Assembly: GCA_945956935.1 (NCBI GenBank)
Contig: CAMFJD010000001.1
Span: forward strand, 109,874-173,873
Length of the DNA stretch: 64,000 nt
Origin: an uncultured Bacillota bacterium
GTDB lineage: Bacteria; Bacillota_I; Bacilli_A; Culicoidibacterales; ZOR0006
Direction: 5' to 3'
Under the pieces are notes generated by a model. The model saw only the letters and a program-made list of their open reading frames with translations. It made no database searches and was not told the DNA's origin. The position numbers and the translations under genes are program-made. Shown one piece after another: positions 34,457 to 43,375 of the stretch (position 1 is its first letter; the number at the start of each line of letters is the position of its first letter).

Positions 34457-36376
34457 ATGTTTCATAATTTATTTGAAGAAGGAAAAATTGGAAGTTTACA
34501 GCTGAAAAATCGCATGATTGTACCACCGATGTTAACACAATTTGCAAAAGATAATGGAGAAATAACTGAGCGTTATATTCGCTATTACGAGGAAAAAGCA
34601 AAAGGTGGATTCGGACTTATTATTGTTGAAGATAATGTTATTGAACGTAGAGGGGCTGGATTACATCGTATTGCCGGTATGTGGTCGGATGAACTGATGG
34701 AAAAGCATAAAGAATTGACTCATCGTATTCATAGAGCAGGAGCAAAAATTGCAGTTCAAGTGTATCATGCAGGGAGGGAAGCGACTTTTGAAACAACAGG
34801 TGGATGTAGACCTGTTGCACCAAGTGCAATCCAAGATCCGATTCAATCGACACTGCCACATGAATTGACGACAGAGGAAGTATATGAAATGATTGAAACA
34901 TTTGCTCAAGCGATACGACGTGCAAAATCCGTCGGATATGATGCAGTTGAGTTGCACGGAGCACATGGATATTTAATTAATCAATTTCTCTCTCCTTTCT
35001 CAAATAAGCGGACAGATGAATTTGGTGGAACGTTTATGAATCGTTTACAGTTTCCATTACGTATTATTAAACGTGCACAAGAATTAATCGGATTGGAGTA
35101 TCCAATTATTTATCGTATTACTGCAGATGAGCTTGTGAGTGGCGGATTGACAATTGAAGATACGAAAATAATAGCACCGATTTTAGAAAAAGCAGGTGTT
35201 GCCGCATTACATGTATCTGCATCAATTTATAAATCAGGTTATTGGGCATCAGCACCTACAGCTGCTCCATCAATTCCATTTGTAAAATACGCCCGTGAAT
35301 TGAAAAAAGTGGTGACAATTCCGATTATTGCAGTGAACAAAATTAATACACCATATTTGGCACAATCTATTTTAAGTCATGGTGATGCAGATTTTGTTGC
35401 AATGGGTCGAGCATCTATTGCCGATCCACATGTGCCAAATAAAATTCGTAATAATAAATTGTCAGATATTGTTGAATGTATTGGATGTTGGCAAGGATGC
35501 CAAGGTAATTTATCACGAGAAGAACCAATTACGTGTCTTGTTAACCCTGAAGTAGGAAAAGAAGCAGAGCTTGCAATCACACGTGCACAAGTGAAAAAAA
35601 ATGTACTTATTGTGGGCGGTGGTCCCGGAGGAATGCAAGCAGCAATTGTAGCAGCCAAACGTGGGCATGATGTGACATTGTTTGAAAAAACGAACAAATT
35701 GGGTGGGCAATGGCTACTCGCAGCTGTTGCGCCAGGGAAAGAACAACTTAACGCATTTACAGTTTGGCAAAAAACACAATTACAGCAATTAGGTGTAAAA
35801 ATAAAATTAGAAACTGAAGTAACAGTTGACATGATTGATGCATATAACCCAGACTTTATTGTGCTTGCAACAGGAGCAAAACCAATAAAACCAAAAATAA
35901 AAGGAATAGAACATAAACGTGTCGTTTGTGCCCATGATGTTTTAGGTGGTAAAGTTGAAATGTTAGAGAAAGTCGTTGTCATTGGTGGTGGACTTGTTGG
36001 GGCAGAAACAGCAGAACACATGGCAGTTCACGAGAAAAATGTGACCCTTATTGAAGTTGGAAATGAGATTGCGAAAGATCTCGATGATGCACCCAAAGTT
36101 TTTTTAATGAATAATTTAAAATCAACAAATACAACAATTTTAACAGAAGCAAAAGTCAGTGAAATTACTGAGACAGGAGTATACATTGAAAAGGATGGTT
36201 GTGTACAACAAATAGAGTGTGATCAAGTTGTTATCGCCGTTGGGGCTACTTCATATAATCCATTAGAAGTAGCAATTGCGAATAACTATGAATATGCATC
36301 TATTGGGGACGCTAAAATGGTACGACGTGCATTAGAAGCTGTTGCACAAGCACATATTATTGCGCGTGAAATTTAA
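34457..36376 (+). CDS. OYE-type NADH:flavin oxidoreductase with FeS and FAD/NAD(P) domains
   Basis: The 639-residue protein has the 2,4-dienoyl-CoA reductase/BaiCD layout: an FMN-binding old-yellow-enzyme barrel (about 1-330, with RMIVPPMLTQFA, VQVYHAGR, ELHGAHGYLINQFLSP), a 4Fe-4S motif CIGCWQGCQG...C near 345-370, and a Rossmann-type FAD/NAD(P) part (VLIVGGGPGGMQAA near 385; VVVIGGGLVGAETAE near 512). Such enzymes pass electrons from NAD(P)H to reduce activated double bonds. The substrate here is unknown. An HxlR regulator lies 22 bases downstream, which is common for redox or electrophile-response genes. Confidence 0.88.
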   Translation: MFHNLFEEGKIGSLQLKNRMIVPPMLTQFAKDNGEITERYIRYYEEKAKGGFGLIIVEDNVIERRGAGLHRIAGMWSDELMEKHKELTHRIHRAGAKIAVQVYHAGREATFETTGGCRPVAPSAIQDPIQSTLPHELTTEEVYEMIETFAQAIRRAKSVGYDAVELHGAHGYLINQFLSPFSNKRTDEFGGTFMNRLQFPLRIIKRAQELIGLEYPIIYRITADELVSGGLTIEDTKIIAPILEKAGVAALHVSASIYKSGYWASAPTAAPSIPFVKYARELKKVVTIPIIAVNKINTPYLAQSILSHGDADFVAMGRASIADPHVPNKIRNNKLSDIVECIGCWQGCQGNLSREEPITCLVNPEVGKEAELAITRAQVKKNVLIVGGGPGGMQAAIVAAKRGHDVTLFEKTNKLGGQWLLAAVAPGKEQLNAFTVWQKTQLQQLGVKIKLETEVTVDMIDAYNPDFIVLATGAKPIKPKIKGIEHKRVVCAHDVLGGKVEMLEKVVVIGGGLVGAETAEHMAVHEKNVTLIEVGNEIAKDLDDAPKVFLMNNLKSTNTTILTEAKVSEITETGVYIEKDGCVQQIECDQVVIAVGATSYNPLEVAIANNYEYASIGDAKMVRRALEAVAQAHIIAREI

Positions 36377-36398
36377 AGAGTGAGAGGAAATGGTGTGA

Positions 36399-36719
36399 AT
36401 GGCAACATATGAAAGTGAAGAATATGTATGTTTGCTTGATTTTGGAATGGAATTTATTCGTGGAAAATGGAAAGCAGTTATTTTATGTCATTTAGATGAT
36501 GGTCCGAAACGTTTTTTGGAATTGCAACGCATTACAAGAGGTGTGAGTCACAAAGTATTAAGCGAAAAATTAAAAGAATTAGAAGAAGATGGATTAATTT
36601 TAAAAGTAGTATACGATCAAATACCGTTAAAAGTTGAATATTATTTAACACCTTTGGGGAAAGAATTGACGAAACCTGTGAAAGAAATTGAAGCGTGGGC
36701 GAAACGAAATTTTGGTTGA
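36399..36719 (+). CDS. HxlR-family winged-helix regulator
   Basis: The 106-residue protein fits HxlR/YodB regulators. The N-terminal cysteine (Cys11, EYVCLLDFGMEFIRGKWK) is in the place where YodB-type sensors react with quinones or disulfide stress, and RFLELQRITRGVSHKVLSEKLKELEEDGLI is the recognition helix and wing. It follows the OYE gene by 22 bases and is probably in the same operon, possibly acting on the dyad upstream of it. A second cysteine (ILCHLDDG) occurs at residue 30. The start codon is ATG 36399. Confidence 0.9.
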   Translation: MATYESEEYVCLLDFGMEFIRGKWKAVILCHLDDGPKRFLELQRITRGVSHKVLSEKLKELEEDGLILKVVYDQIPLKVEYYLTPLGKELTKPVKEIEAWAKRNFG

Positions 36720-36723
36720 TATT

Positions 36724-36756
36724 GAAATTTTTGTGACAATTCACAAAAAATTTTCA
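36724..36756 (+). terminator. Probable terminator of the OYE-HxlR operon
   Basis: TTTTTGTGA (36728-36736) pairs with TCACAAAAA (36741-36749) with a CAAT loop; the downstream T tract is short. Confidence 0.5.
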
Positions 36757-36781
36757 AATTTTGAAAAAATAAGTAAAAATG

Positions 36782-36842
36782 TTGCAAAGGCTTTCAAAGT
36801 TGTATATACTAATAAATGTAAGAACAAATGAAAACGTTTGTA
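36782..36842 (+). promoter_or_regulatory. EIIA promoter with cre-like boxes
   Basis: -35 TTGCAA (36782-36787), 17-base spacer, -10 TATACT (36805-36810). One cre-like box TGCAAAGGCTTTCA (36783-36796) overlaps the -35 and another TGAAAACGTTTGTA (36829-36842) lies downstream of the start. Confidence 0.6.
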
Positions 36843-36864
36843 TATATTTAGGAGGTATTTTATT

Positions 36865-37173
36865 ATGGAAGGTATGGAGTTAGCAAGCTTTCAAATTATC
36901 GCATCAGTAGGTGGAGCTCGTTCATCAGTAATGGAAGCATTACGTGAAGCACGTGAAGGAAACTTTGCAGAAGCAGATGCAAAAATTGAAGAAGCTGGAA
37001 CATTCTTAGCAGAAGCACATAAAGGACACACTGGATTAATTCAAAAAGAAGCACAAGGTGAACAAGTGCCATTTTCATTATTATTCATGCATGCGGAAGA
37101 TCAATTAATGACAACAATTACATTACGTGATATTGCTGTTGAAATGATTGAAATGCACAAAAAGATTGGGTAA
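36865..37173 (+). CDS. PTS lactose/cellobiose-family EIIA
   Basis: EIIA takes phosphate from HPr and gives it to EIIB. The 102-residue protein is an all-helical Lac-family EIIA with the phosphorylated His76 in LLFMHAEDQLM and the opening MELASFQIIASVGGARSSVMEALREA. The start at 36865 follows a perfect AGGAGG; the frame start at 36838 has none. It is the only Lac-family EIIA in the window. It stands alone with its own promoter and terminator, while two EIIC and two EIIB genes lie elsewhere. It may therefore serve more than one transporter. Confidence 0.94.
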   Translation: MEGMELASFQIIASVGGARSSVMEALREAREGNFAEADAKIEEAGTFLAEAHKGHTGLIQKEAQGEQVPFSLLFMHAEDQLMTTITLRDIAVEMIEMHKKIG

Positions 37174-37178
37174 TTTTC

Positions 37179-37210
37179 AAAGCAACTTCGATAGAAGTTG
37201 CTTTTTTTTA
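37179..37210 (+). terminator. EIIA terminator
   Basis: A 10-bp stem (37180-37189 with 37194-37203), GATA loop and eight T residues. Confidence 0.93.
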
Positions 37211-37227
37211 AAACATTCAAAAAATGT

Positions 37228-37256
37228 TTGACAACGCTTTCAAAAGGAGTTATGAT
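37228..37256 (+). promoter_or_regulatory. Promoter of the glucuronide operon with cre box
   Basis: Consensus -35 TTGACA (37228-37233), 17-base spacer, -10 TATGAT (37251-37256). A cre box TGACAACGCTTTCA (37229-37242) overlaps the -35, indicating CcpA repression. Confidence 0.85.
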
Positions 37257-37276
37257 GAACTTGTGATTAAGAAGAA

Positions 37277-37306
37277 GCGTGTTACTGACTCGATCAGGCA
37301 TTACCT
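37277..37306 (+). promoter_or_regulatory. RAT 1, BglG/LicT-type antiterminator hairpin
   Basis: GTGTTACTGA-CTCGA-TCAGGCA matches ribonucleic antiterminators bound by LicT/BglG proteins (GTTACTG...CAGGCA). Its 3' end overlaps terminator 1, so protein binding should allow read-through. Confidence 0.85.
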
Positions 37307-37370
37307 GTTATCCGTTATAAATACATATTCCTATGGGGTGTATGTGCTTATGAGATAAGAGGTATTTTTT
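37302..37370 (+). terminator. Leader terminator 1 of the glucuronide operon
   Basis: TACCTGTTATC (37302-37312) pairs with GATAAGAGGTA (37354-37364), one mismatch, then six T residues. It is mutually exclusive with RAT 1. Confidence 0.82.
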
Positions 37371-37416
37371 ATTTCTTTCAACAAACTGAAAGAACACAGA
37401 ATTCAACAATTGAATG

Positions 37417-37446
37417 GAGTGTTACTGATTCGATCAGGCATGACCC
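37417..37446 (+). promoter_or_regulatory. RAT 2, BglG/LicT-type antiterminator hairpin
   Basis: GTGTTACTGAT-TCG-ATCAGGCA forms a 5-bp CTGAT/ATCAG stem with the conserved flanks. It is nearly identical to RAT 3 at 45984 and overlaps terminator 2. Confidence 0.88.
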
Positions 37447-37487
37447 AAATATTTTTACCGAGAGGGGTAGATGATATTTGGGTTTTT
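37443..37487 (+). terminator. Leader terminator 2 of the glucuronide operon
   Basis: CCCAAATAT (37444-37452) pairs with ATATTTGGG (37474-37482), with an inner TACC/GGTA stem and five T residues. It is mutually exclusive with RAT 2. Confidence 0.88.
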
Positions 37488-37519
37488 CTTTTTATCGGTA
37501 AAAAAAGGAGGATTTTAAA

Positions 37520-39316
37520 ATGTTATATCCATTAATGACAGAGACAAGACAAGTAGTAGAATTAACAGGGATTTGGAATTTCAAATTAGATAAGGGAACA
37601 GGATTCAGTGAAGAGTGGTATAAGAGTCCATTAACTGAAACAATGAACATGGCTGTACCATCATCATTCAATGATTTAGTAGAGGGAGCAGATTTCCGTG
37701 ATCATTTTGGTTATGTGTGGTATGAGCGTGATTTTATTATTCCAGCACATTTTATGAATGAGCGTATTGTTCTTCGCTTTGGATCTGCAACACATACGGC
37801 AAAAGTATACGTAAATGGAACATTAGTTGTAACACATAAAGGGGGATTCACTCCATTTGAAGTTGAATTAAATGATGTTGTAACAGTTGGGAAAAACCGA
37901 GTAACAGTAGCAGTTGATAATACAATTGATGATACAACATTACCAGTAGGGGCAATTGTAAGTAAGAAAATTGGTGATCGTGAAGTAAAACGAAATGTGC
38001 CAAACTTCGACTTTTTCAACTATGCTGGATTACACCGACCAGTAAAAATTTATACAACACCAAAAAATTATGTTGCTGATATTGCGGTTGTAACAGGATT
38101 TGAAGGAACAGTAGGAACAATTGATTACACAGTTGAACTTGTAGGGGCAGGAGATGCAAAAGTAACGCTCCGTGATGAAAACAACAACGTTGTGGCAATG
38201 AGTCAAGGAACAACAGGACAATTAGTTGTTGAAGATGTTCACTTATGGGAACCAATGAATGCTTACTTATATGACTTAACAGTTGAGTTAATCGATAGTG
38301 GAGCAGTCATTGATACGTATGAATTACCAGTTGGTATCCGTACTGTAGAAGTAACAGAAGGAAAATTCTTAATTAATAATAAACCATTCTATTTCAAAGG
38401 ATTTGGAAAACACGAAGATACATACATCAATGGTCGTGGTCTAAATGAAGCAGCAAACATTAAGGACTTTAGTTTAATGAAATGGATTGGAGCGAACTCA
38501 TTCCGTACAAGTCATTATCCATATTCAGAAGAAGTGATGCGTTTAGCTGACCGTGAAGGAATCGTTATTATTGATGAGACACCAGGAGTTGGAATTCACT
38601 TAAACTTTGCTGCTACATTAATGGGTGGAGCAGAGAAACGTGATACTTGGAAAGAAATTGGAACATTTGAACACCATAAACAAATTTTACATGAATTAGT
38701 TGCTCGTGATAAAAATCATCCATCAGTTGTGATGTGGTCAGTTGCAAATGAACCTGCAAGTGAAGAAGTCGGTGCAGCTGAATATTTCCGTCCACTTGTT
38801 GAATTAACACGTGAACTTGATCCACAAAAGCGACCAGTAACAATCGTTACACATATGATGGCGACACCGGATAAATGCCAAGTAGCAGATTTCTTGGATG
38901 TTCTTTGCTTAAACCGTTACTATGGTTGGTATGTTGAAGGTGGAGATTTAGAAGCAGCGAAATCATACCTTCGTCAAGAATTGGCAGGATGGGAACAACG
39001 TTGTCCAAATACACCAATTATGTTTACAGAGTACGGTGCTGATACAGTAGCGGGAATGCATGATACAACACCAGTTATGTTTACTGAAGAGTATCAAGCA
39101 GATTTCTTAGATGCAAATCATGAAGTTGTTGATCAATGTAAAAACTTTGTTGGGGAACAAGTTTGGAACTTCGCAGATTTTGGAACAGCTCAAGGAATTT
39201 TACGTGTACAAGGAAATAAAAAGGGTATCTTTACACGTGAACGTAAACCAAAATTAGCAGCACATCACTTACGTAAACGTTGGACAAATATTCCAAACTT
39301 TAACTACAAAAAATAA
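37520..39316 (+). CDS. uidA: Beta-glucuronidase (GH2)
   Basis: The enzyme hydrolyses beta-D-glucuronides to glucuronate plus the aglycone. The 598-residue protein is very close to E. coli GusA in layout: a sugar-binding N-terminal domain ([24 protein letters not shown]), a middle immunoglobulin-like domain and a TIM barrel. The acid/base Glu411 is in SVANEP and the nucleophile Glu504 in FTEYGAD. The NKKG motif at 566-569 holds the Asn and Lys that recognise the glucuronate carboxylate. There is no signal peptide, so it works on imported substrates. AGGAGG precedes the ATG. First gene of a seven-gene operon controlled by CcpA and two antitermination sites. Confidence 0.97.
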   Translation: MLYPLMTETRQVVELTGIWNFKLDKGTGFSEEWYKSPLTETMNMAVPSSFNDLVEGADFRDHFGYVWYERDFIIPAHFMNERIVLRFGSATHTAKVYVNGTLVVTHKGGFTPFEVELNDVVTVGKNRVTVAVDNTIDDTTLPVGAIVSKKIGDREVKRNVPNFDFFNYAGLHRPVKIYTTPKNYVADIAVVTGFEGTVGTIDYTVELVGAGDAKVTLRDENNNVVAMSQGTTGQLVVEDVHLWEPMNAYLYDLTVELIDSGAVIDTYELPVGIRTVEVTEGKFLINNKPFYFKGFGKHEDTYINGRGLNEAANIKDFSLMKWIGANSFRTSHYPYSEEVMRLADREGIVIIDETPGVGIHLNFAATLMGGAEKRDTWKEIGTFEHHKQILHELVARDKNHPSVVMWSVANEPASEEVGAAEYFRPLVELTRELDPQKRPVTIVTHMMATPDKCQVADFLDVLCLNRYYGWYVEGGDLEAAKSYLRQELAGWEQRCPNTPIMFTEYGADTVAGMHDTTPVMFTEEYQADFLDANHEVVDQCKNFVGEQVWNFADFGTAQGILRVQGNKKGIFTRERKPKLAAHHLRKRWTNIPNFNYKK

Positions 39317-39337
39317 AAAAGAGAGAACAAAACATAT

Positions 39338-39374
39338 CCAGGTATACCAGAGGCTATAACACGGTATATCTGGG
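39338..39374 (+). other. mRNA stem-loop between uidA and the symporter gene
   Basis: CCAGGTATACC (39338-39348) pairs with GGTATATCTGG (39363-39373), one G-T pair, around a 14-base loop. No T run follows, so it is more likely a processing or stability element than a terminator. Confidence 0.6.
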
Positions 39375-39395
39375 TATAAAAAGGAGGGGTTCGCC

Positions 39396-40820
39396 ATGGC
39401 AGAACAAGTAGTGGCAAACAATACAGCAGCTCAAGTAGGGCAGCAAACAGGAGAAAATGTACGTCCATTCGGTATGGCAGATAGAATTGGATATATGTTA
39501 GGAGATCTTGGGAATGATTTATTCTTTGGATTAGTGAGTGGATATTTAATGTTATTCTACACGGATGTATTAGGAATAGCAGCAGGATCGATAGGAACAC
39601 TATTAATTGTTGCCAGAATTTGGGATGCAGTGAATGATCCTATGATTGGAACATTCATCGATCGACGTGGGGGACGAATTAGTCGATTAGGTGGAAAGTT
39701 CCGTCCATATCTTTTATATGCAGCATTACCAGTAACAATTATGGGATTCTTAACATTTACATCATTCCCTGGTTTATCTGAAGGATTAAAATTGCCGTAT
39801 GCATATGTTACATATATTCTTTTTGGAATGGCATATACATTTATCAATATTCCTTATGGATCACTCGCTTCAGTTATGACTGCCGATCCAGTTGAACGGA
39901 CATCATTATCAACATTCCGTACAGTTGGAGCTTTAGTAGCGAATATTGTTATTATGGCCGTTGTGCCTGCCTTGGTTTTCCAAAACGGAGTTCCAACAGC
40001 AAGTGGCTTTATGATTGCCGCAGGATTATTCGTTATCCTTTCTAATCTTTGTTATTTTGGAGCATTTAAATTAACACGTGAACGCATTCAACATAAACAT
40101 GTTGAAAAACCAAAACAAAATTTAGGACAAACAATAAAAACACTCGGGAAAAATCGTCCATTAGTGGGGTTAATGATCGCTTCATTTGGAATGCTTGCAT
40201 CAATGATGGCTGTTTCAGCATTAACACCATATCTTTATAAAGACTACTTCCAAGCACCAGAATTAATTACTATTGGTGGAGTTGTCGGATTACTTTCTTC
40301 ATTCATTATTTTACCGTTTATTGGGAAACTTGTTTCAAAATTTGGAAAAAAAGAATTAGCAGCGGGAACAATGATTATTGCAATTGTTGGGAATGCAGCA
40401 TTATTCTTAATGCCAATTAAAAATCCATATGTATTTATGGCTGTGAACTTTGTTGCAAGTATCGGTTTAGGTTTCTTTAACGTGTTAATTTGGGCGTTGG
40501 TTGCTGATGCAATTGATTATCAAGAATATATTACTGGAAATCGTGAAGAAGGAATTGTATATGCATCATACTCACTTGTTCGTAAGTTAGGACAAGCAGT
40601 TGCTGGAGGAATCGGTGGGTTTGCATTAACATTCATTGGTTATCAAGCAGGACAAGCTGTTCAAACAGCTGAAGTAGCACTTGGAATTAAAAATGTCATT
40701 ACCGCATTACCATTAATTTCAACATTAATTTCATTCGTAGCCATGGTGTTTATCTATAACCTTTCAAAAGATCGTTTAGCAAAAATGACGGCTGAATTGG
40801 AAGAACGTCGTGCAAAATAA
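39396..40820 (+). CDS. GPH-family (MelB/GusB-type) glycoside:cation symporter
   Basis: GPH transporters import glycosides, pentosides or hexuronides with H+ or Na+. The 474-residue protein has about 12 hydrophobic segments. The family opening DRIGYMLGDLGNDLFFGLVSGYLMLFYTDVLG has the cation-site aspartates in helix 2, and the loop WDAVNDPMIGTFIDR follows. Its position between uidA and the uronate genes makes a glucuronide or glucuronate the likely substrate, like E. coli UidB (inference). AGGAGGGG precedes the start. The N-terminus has a 25-residue polar tail before the first helix, slightly longer than usual. Confidence 0.93.
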   Translation: MAEQVVANNTAAQVGQQTGENVRPFGMADRIGYMLGDLGNDLFFGLVSGYLMLFYTDVLGIAAGSIGTLLIVARIWDAVNDPMIGTFIDRRGGRISRLGGKFRPYLLYAALPVTIMGFLTFTSFPGLSEGLKLPYAYVTYILFGMAYTFINIPYGSLASVMTADPVERTSLSTFRTVGALVANIVIMAVVPALVFQNGVPTASGFMIAAGLFVILSNLCYFGAFKLTRERIQHKHVEKPKQNLGQTIKTLGKNRPLVGLMIASFGMLASMMAVSALTPYLYKDYFQAPELITIGGVVGLLSSFIILPFIGKLVSKFGKKELAAGTMIIAIVGNAALFLMPIKNPYVFMAVNFVASIGLGFFNVLIWALVADAIDYQEYITGNREEGIVYASYSLVRKLGQAVAGGIGGFALTFIGYQAGQAVQTAEVALGIKNVITALPLISTLISFVAMVFIYNLSKDRLAKMTAELEERRAK

Positions 40821-40885
40821 AAAAATATGAAACGTGACAGAACCTGATTGTAAGAGTCGGGTGCTGCGTTTGAGGAGGATATCAA

Positions 40886-41737
40886 ATGAATTTACCATTT
40901 CAAATTGATTTAAAAGACAAAGTATGTGTTGTAACTGGTGGAACTGGTGTGTTATGTGGTTTGATGGCAGAAGCACTAGCAGCATGTGGTGCAAAAGTAG
41001 CCATTTTAGCTCTAGGATCAGAAGCGTGTGAACAAAAAGCAGCACAAATTAGACAAAGTGGTGGCATAGCAATTGGAATTGAAACAAATGTATTAGACAA
41101 AGAAAGTTTAAAAGAAGCACATGACATTATTTTAAAAGAATTTGGACCATGTGATATTTTAATTAATGGTGCAGGTGGAAATCATCCAAAAGGACAAACA
41201 ACTCATGAATATTTATGTGTTGAAGATTTAGAAAATGATGATGTTCAAACGTTCTTTGATCTTGATCAAGCAGGTGTCGGATTTGTGTTTGATTTAAACT
41301 TTTTAGGAACATTACTTCCATCACAGGAGTTTGCAAAAGATATGATTACTCGTGAAGGAACAACAATTGTCAATATTTCATCTATGAATGCCTATTGTCC
41401 ACTGACAAAAATACCAGCATACTCTGGTGCAAAAGCAGCTGTTACGAATTTTACGCAGTGGCTAGCTGTGCATTTTTCAAAAGTTGGTATTCGTGTAAAT
41501 GCAATTGCTCCAGGATTTTTTGTAACCGCACAAAATGAAAAATTACTCAAAAATGAAGATGGAACATGGACACCACGTGCGAATAAAATTTTACAAAGTA
41601 CACCAATGGATCGATTTGGTGAGGCTGATGAGTTAATTGGAACATTACTATATTTAGTGAATGCCGACGCGTCAGGTTTTGTGAATGGAGTTTGTATTCC
41701 AATAGATGGCGCATTCTCAGCATATTCAGGTGTGTAA
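40886..41737 (+). CDS. uxuB: SDR-family D-mannonate oxidoreductase (fructuronate reductase)
   Basis: This enzyme interconverts D-fructuronate and D-mannonate with NAD(P)H. The 283-residue protein is a short-chain dehydrogenase with VVTGGTGVLCGLMAEAL (cofactor loop), INGAGGNHP, IVNISSMNAY with the catalytic serine, and YSGAKAA with the catalytic Tyr and Lys. It resembles B. subtilis YjmF/UxuB, which is unrelated to the long-chain enzyme of E. coli. Its neighbours are KDPG aldolase, KDG kinase, mannonate dehydratase and uronate isomerase, which complete the Ashwell pathway. AGGAGG lies upstream. Confidence 0.9.
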   Translation: MNLPFQIDLKDKVCVVTGGTGVLCGLMAEALAACGAKVAILALGSEACEQKAAQIRQSGGIAIGIETNVLDKESLKEAHDIILKEFGPCDILINGAGGNHPKGQTTHEYLCVEDLENDDVQTFFDLDQAGVGFVFDLNFLGTLLPSQEFAKDMITREGTTIVNISSMNAYCPLTKIPAYSGAKAAVTNFTQWLAVHFSKVGIRVNAIAPGFFVTAQNEKLLKNEDGTWTPRANKILQSTPMDRFGEADELIGTLLYLVNADASGFVNGVCIPIDGAFSAYSGV

Positions 41738-41748
41738 GGAGTAGAATT

Positions 41749-42363
41749 ATGTTAGAAAAAATTCAAATGTCAGGATTGGTTGCTGTTATACGTGCAAACA
41801 ATCACGAAGAAGCACTCAGTTATATTGAATCTGTTTTAAATGGTGGAATTTATGCGATTGAGCTCACATATACGATTCCAAATGTATGTGAATTGATTAC
41901 AAAAGTAGTACAACAATATCCGAAAGCACTTGTGGGTGTTGGGAGTGTACTAACGAAAAAAATGGCAGAAGATGCGATTTTTGCTGGAGCAACATATGTT
42001 GTGAGTCCTGGATATGCACATGAAGTACAGTGTATATGTGATGAAAAAGGAATTGTATATGTTCCAGGATGTATGACAATTACAGAAATTATGCATGCGT
42101 TAGCAGCAGGAAATAAAATGGTGAAACTCTTCCCTGGAGAAGTTTTTGGCCCTAAATATGTAAAAGCAGTAAAAGCACCAATTCCTCATGTAGCAATTAT
42201 GCCAACAGGTGGTGTATCGATTGATAATATGGAAGAATGGTTTCAAGCGGGCGTAAGTTGTGTTGGAATTGGAAGCTCACTTTTTGCTTCTCAAGATCCT
42301 GTAATCATTGAACACCTTGCACGTGACTTTAGAACAAAATATGATGCAATCAAACAAAAATAA
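41749..42363 (+). CDS. kdgA: 2-dehydro-3-deoxyphosphogluconate (KDPG) aldolase
   Basis: The enzyme splits KDPG into pyruvate and glyceraldehyde-3-phosphate. The 204-residue protein is a class I aldolase barrel with the opening GLVAVIRANNHEEAL, ELTYTIPN, VGVGSVLTKKMAEDA, VSPGYAHEV and KLFPGEVFGPKYVKAVKAP, where the first Lys is the Schiff-base lysine, followed by MPTGGVS. The ATG at 41749 follows AAGGAG that overlaps the uxuB stop; the longer frame from 41692 lies inside uxuB. Its 3' end overlaps kdgK. Confidence 0.95.
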   Translation: MLEKIQMSGLVAVIRANNHEEALSYIESVLNGGIYAIELTYTIPNVCELITKVVQQYPKALVGVGSVLTKKMAEDAIFAGATYVVSPGYAHEVQCICDEKGIVYVPGCMTITEIMHALAAGNKMVKLFPGEVFGPKYVKAVKAPIPHVAIMPTGGVSIDNMEEWFQAGVSCVGIGSSLFASQDPVIIEHLARDFRTKYDAIKQK

Positions 42364-43363
42364 AACAATTGTTGGTTTTGGAGAAATGCTTTTACGATTA
42401 AATCCAGGAAATTATCAAAAAATTCAACAAGCCAACTCGTTTCAAGCAAGCTTTTCAGGAGCAGAAGCAAATGTAATAATGAGTTTAAGTACACTTGGTC
42501 ATCAAACAAAATTTGTTACAAAAGTACCAAGCAGTGCATTAGGAACACGTGTTGTTCGTGAACTCGCAAGTTATCAAGTTGATACAAGTCAAATTGTATA
42601 TGGGAATGAACGGTTAGGAATTTATTTTTTAGAACCGGGGTATGGACCAAGAACATCAGAAGTTATCTATGATCGATCACACTCTGCAATTGCTTGTGCC
42701 AAAAGAGAAGACTTTAATTTTGATGATATATTACAAAATGTAGATGTGTTGCACATTTCAGGAGTGACACCTGCATTAAGTGAGTCATTGAATCAAATAT
42801 GCCAAGCACTCATAGTAGAAGCGAAAAAAAGAAATATATTTGTTTTTTATGATTCGAATTATCGTTCAAAATTATGGAATCATTCACAGGCAAAACAATT
42901 CATGGAAGCAATTTTGCCAGATGTTGACGCAATTTTATTGGGGATTCTTGATTTTCAATATATTTTAGAAAAATCGATACCCCAAGGAACAGTCACACAA
43001 CAACTTGAAACACTCTATGACCAATTGTTTCAAGAATATCCAAATTTACAGTATGCAGGTTCAACAAAGCGAACGACACATAGCATGTCGGATAATTCAT
43101 TGCAATCATTTGTGTATGATGGAAAACAATTACATGTGTCAAAAGAACAACGATTTGATATATTAGATCGAGTTGGTGGTGGTGATGCATTTGCCGCTGG
43201 ATTTATTCATGGTATCATTTGTGGATTTTCAAGTGATGACATTGCCGAATTTGCCAATAGTGCTAGTGTACTAAAACATAGTATCCATGGAGATATAAAT
43301 TTAGCAACAGAAGCAGATATTATTCAATTTAATAAAAATGGAACACAAACTATTAAGAGATAA
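42341..43363 (+). CDS. kdgK: 2-dehydro-3-deoxygluconate (KDG) kinase, PfkB family
   Basis: KdgK phosphorylates KDG to KDPG with ATP. The 340-residue protein has the PfkB opening FGEMLLRLNPG, the GAEANVIMSLSTLG stretch and the C-terminal signature DRVGGGDAFAAGFIHG with the catalytic aspartate. It probably begins at the tandem ATG codons at 42341/42344, overlapping kdgA by about 20 bases. No good ribosome site is seen there, which suggests coupled translation. A start at 42308 is possible but would lengthen the overlap. Confidence 0.92.
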   Translation: MMQSNKNKTIVGFGEMLLRLNPGNYQKIQQANSFQASFSGAEANVIMSLSTLGHQTKFVTKVPSSALGTRVVRELASYQVDTSQIVYGNERLGIYFLEPGYGPRTSEVIYDRSHSAIACAKREDFNFDDILQNVDVLHISGVTPALSESLNQICQALIVEAKKRNIFVFYDSNYRSKLWNHSQAKQFMEAILPDVDAILLGILDFQYILEKSIPQGTVTQQLETLYDQLFQEYPNLQYAGSTKRTTHSMSDNSLQSFVYDGKQLHVSKEQRFDILDRVGGGDAFAAGFIHGIICGFSSDDIAEFANSASVLKHSIHGDINLATEADIIQFNKNGTQTIKR

Positions 43364-43375
43364 GGGGAATCCGAT

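Noticed and set aside
33798..34601. Minus-strand reading of 267 codons
   Set aside because: It crosses the mupG gene, its terminator and the OYE promoter; the composition is that of an antisense shadow.
35377..36021. Minus-strand reading of 214 codons
   Set aside because: It lies entirely inside the OYE gene, whose motifs are clear on the plus strand.
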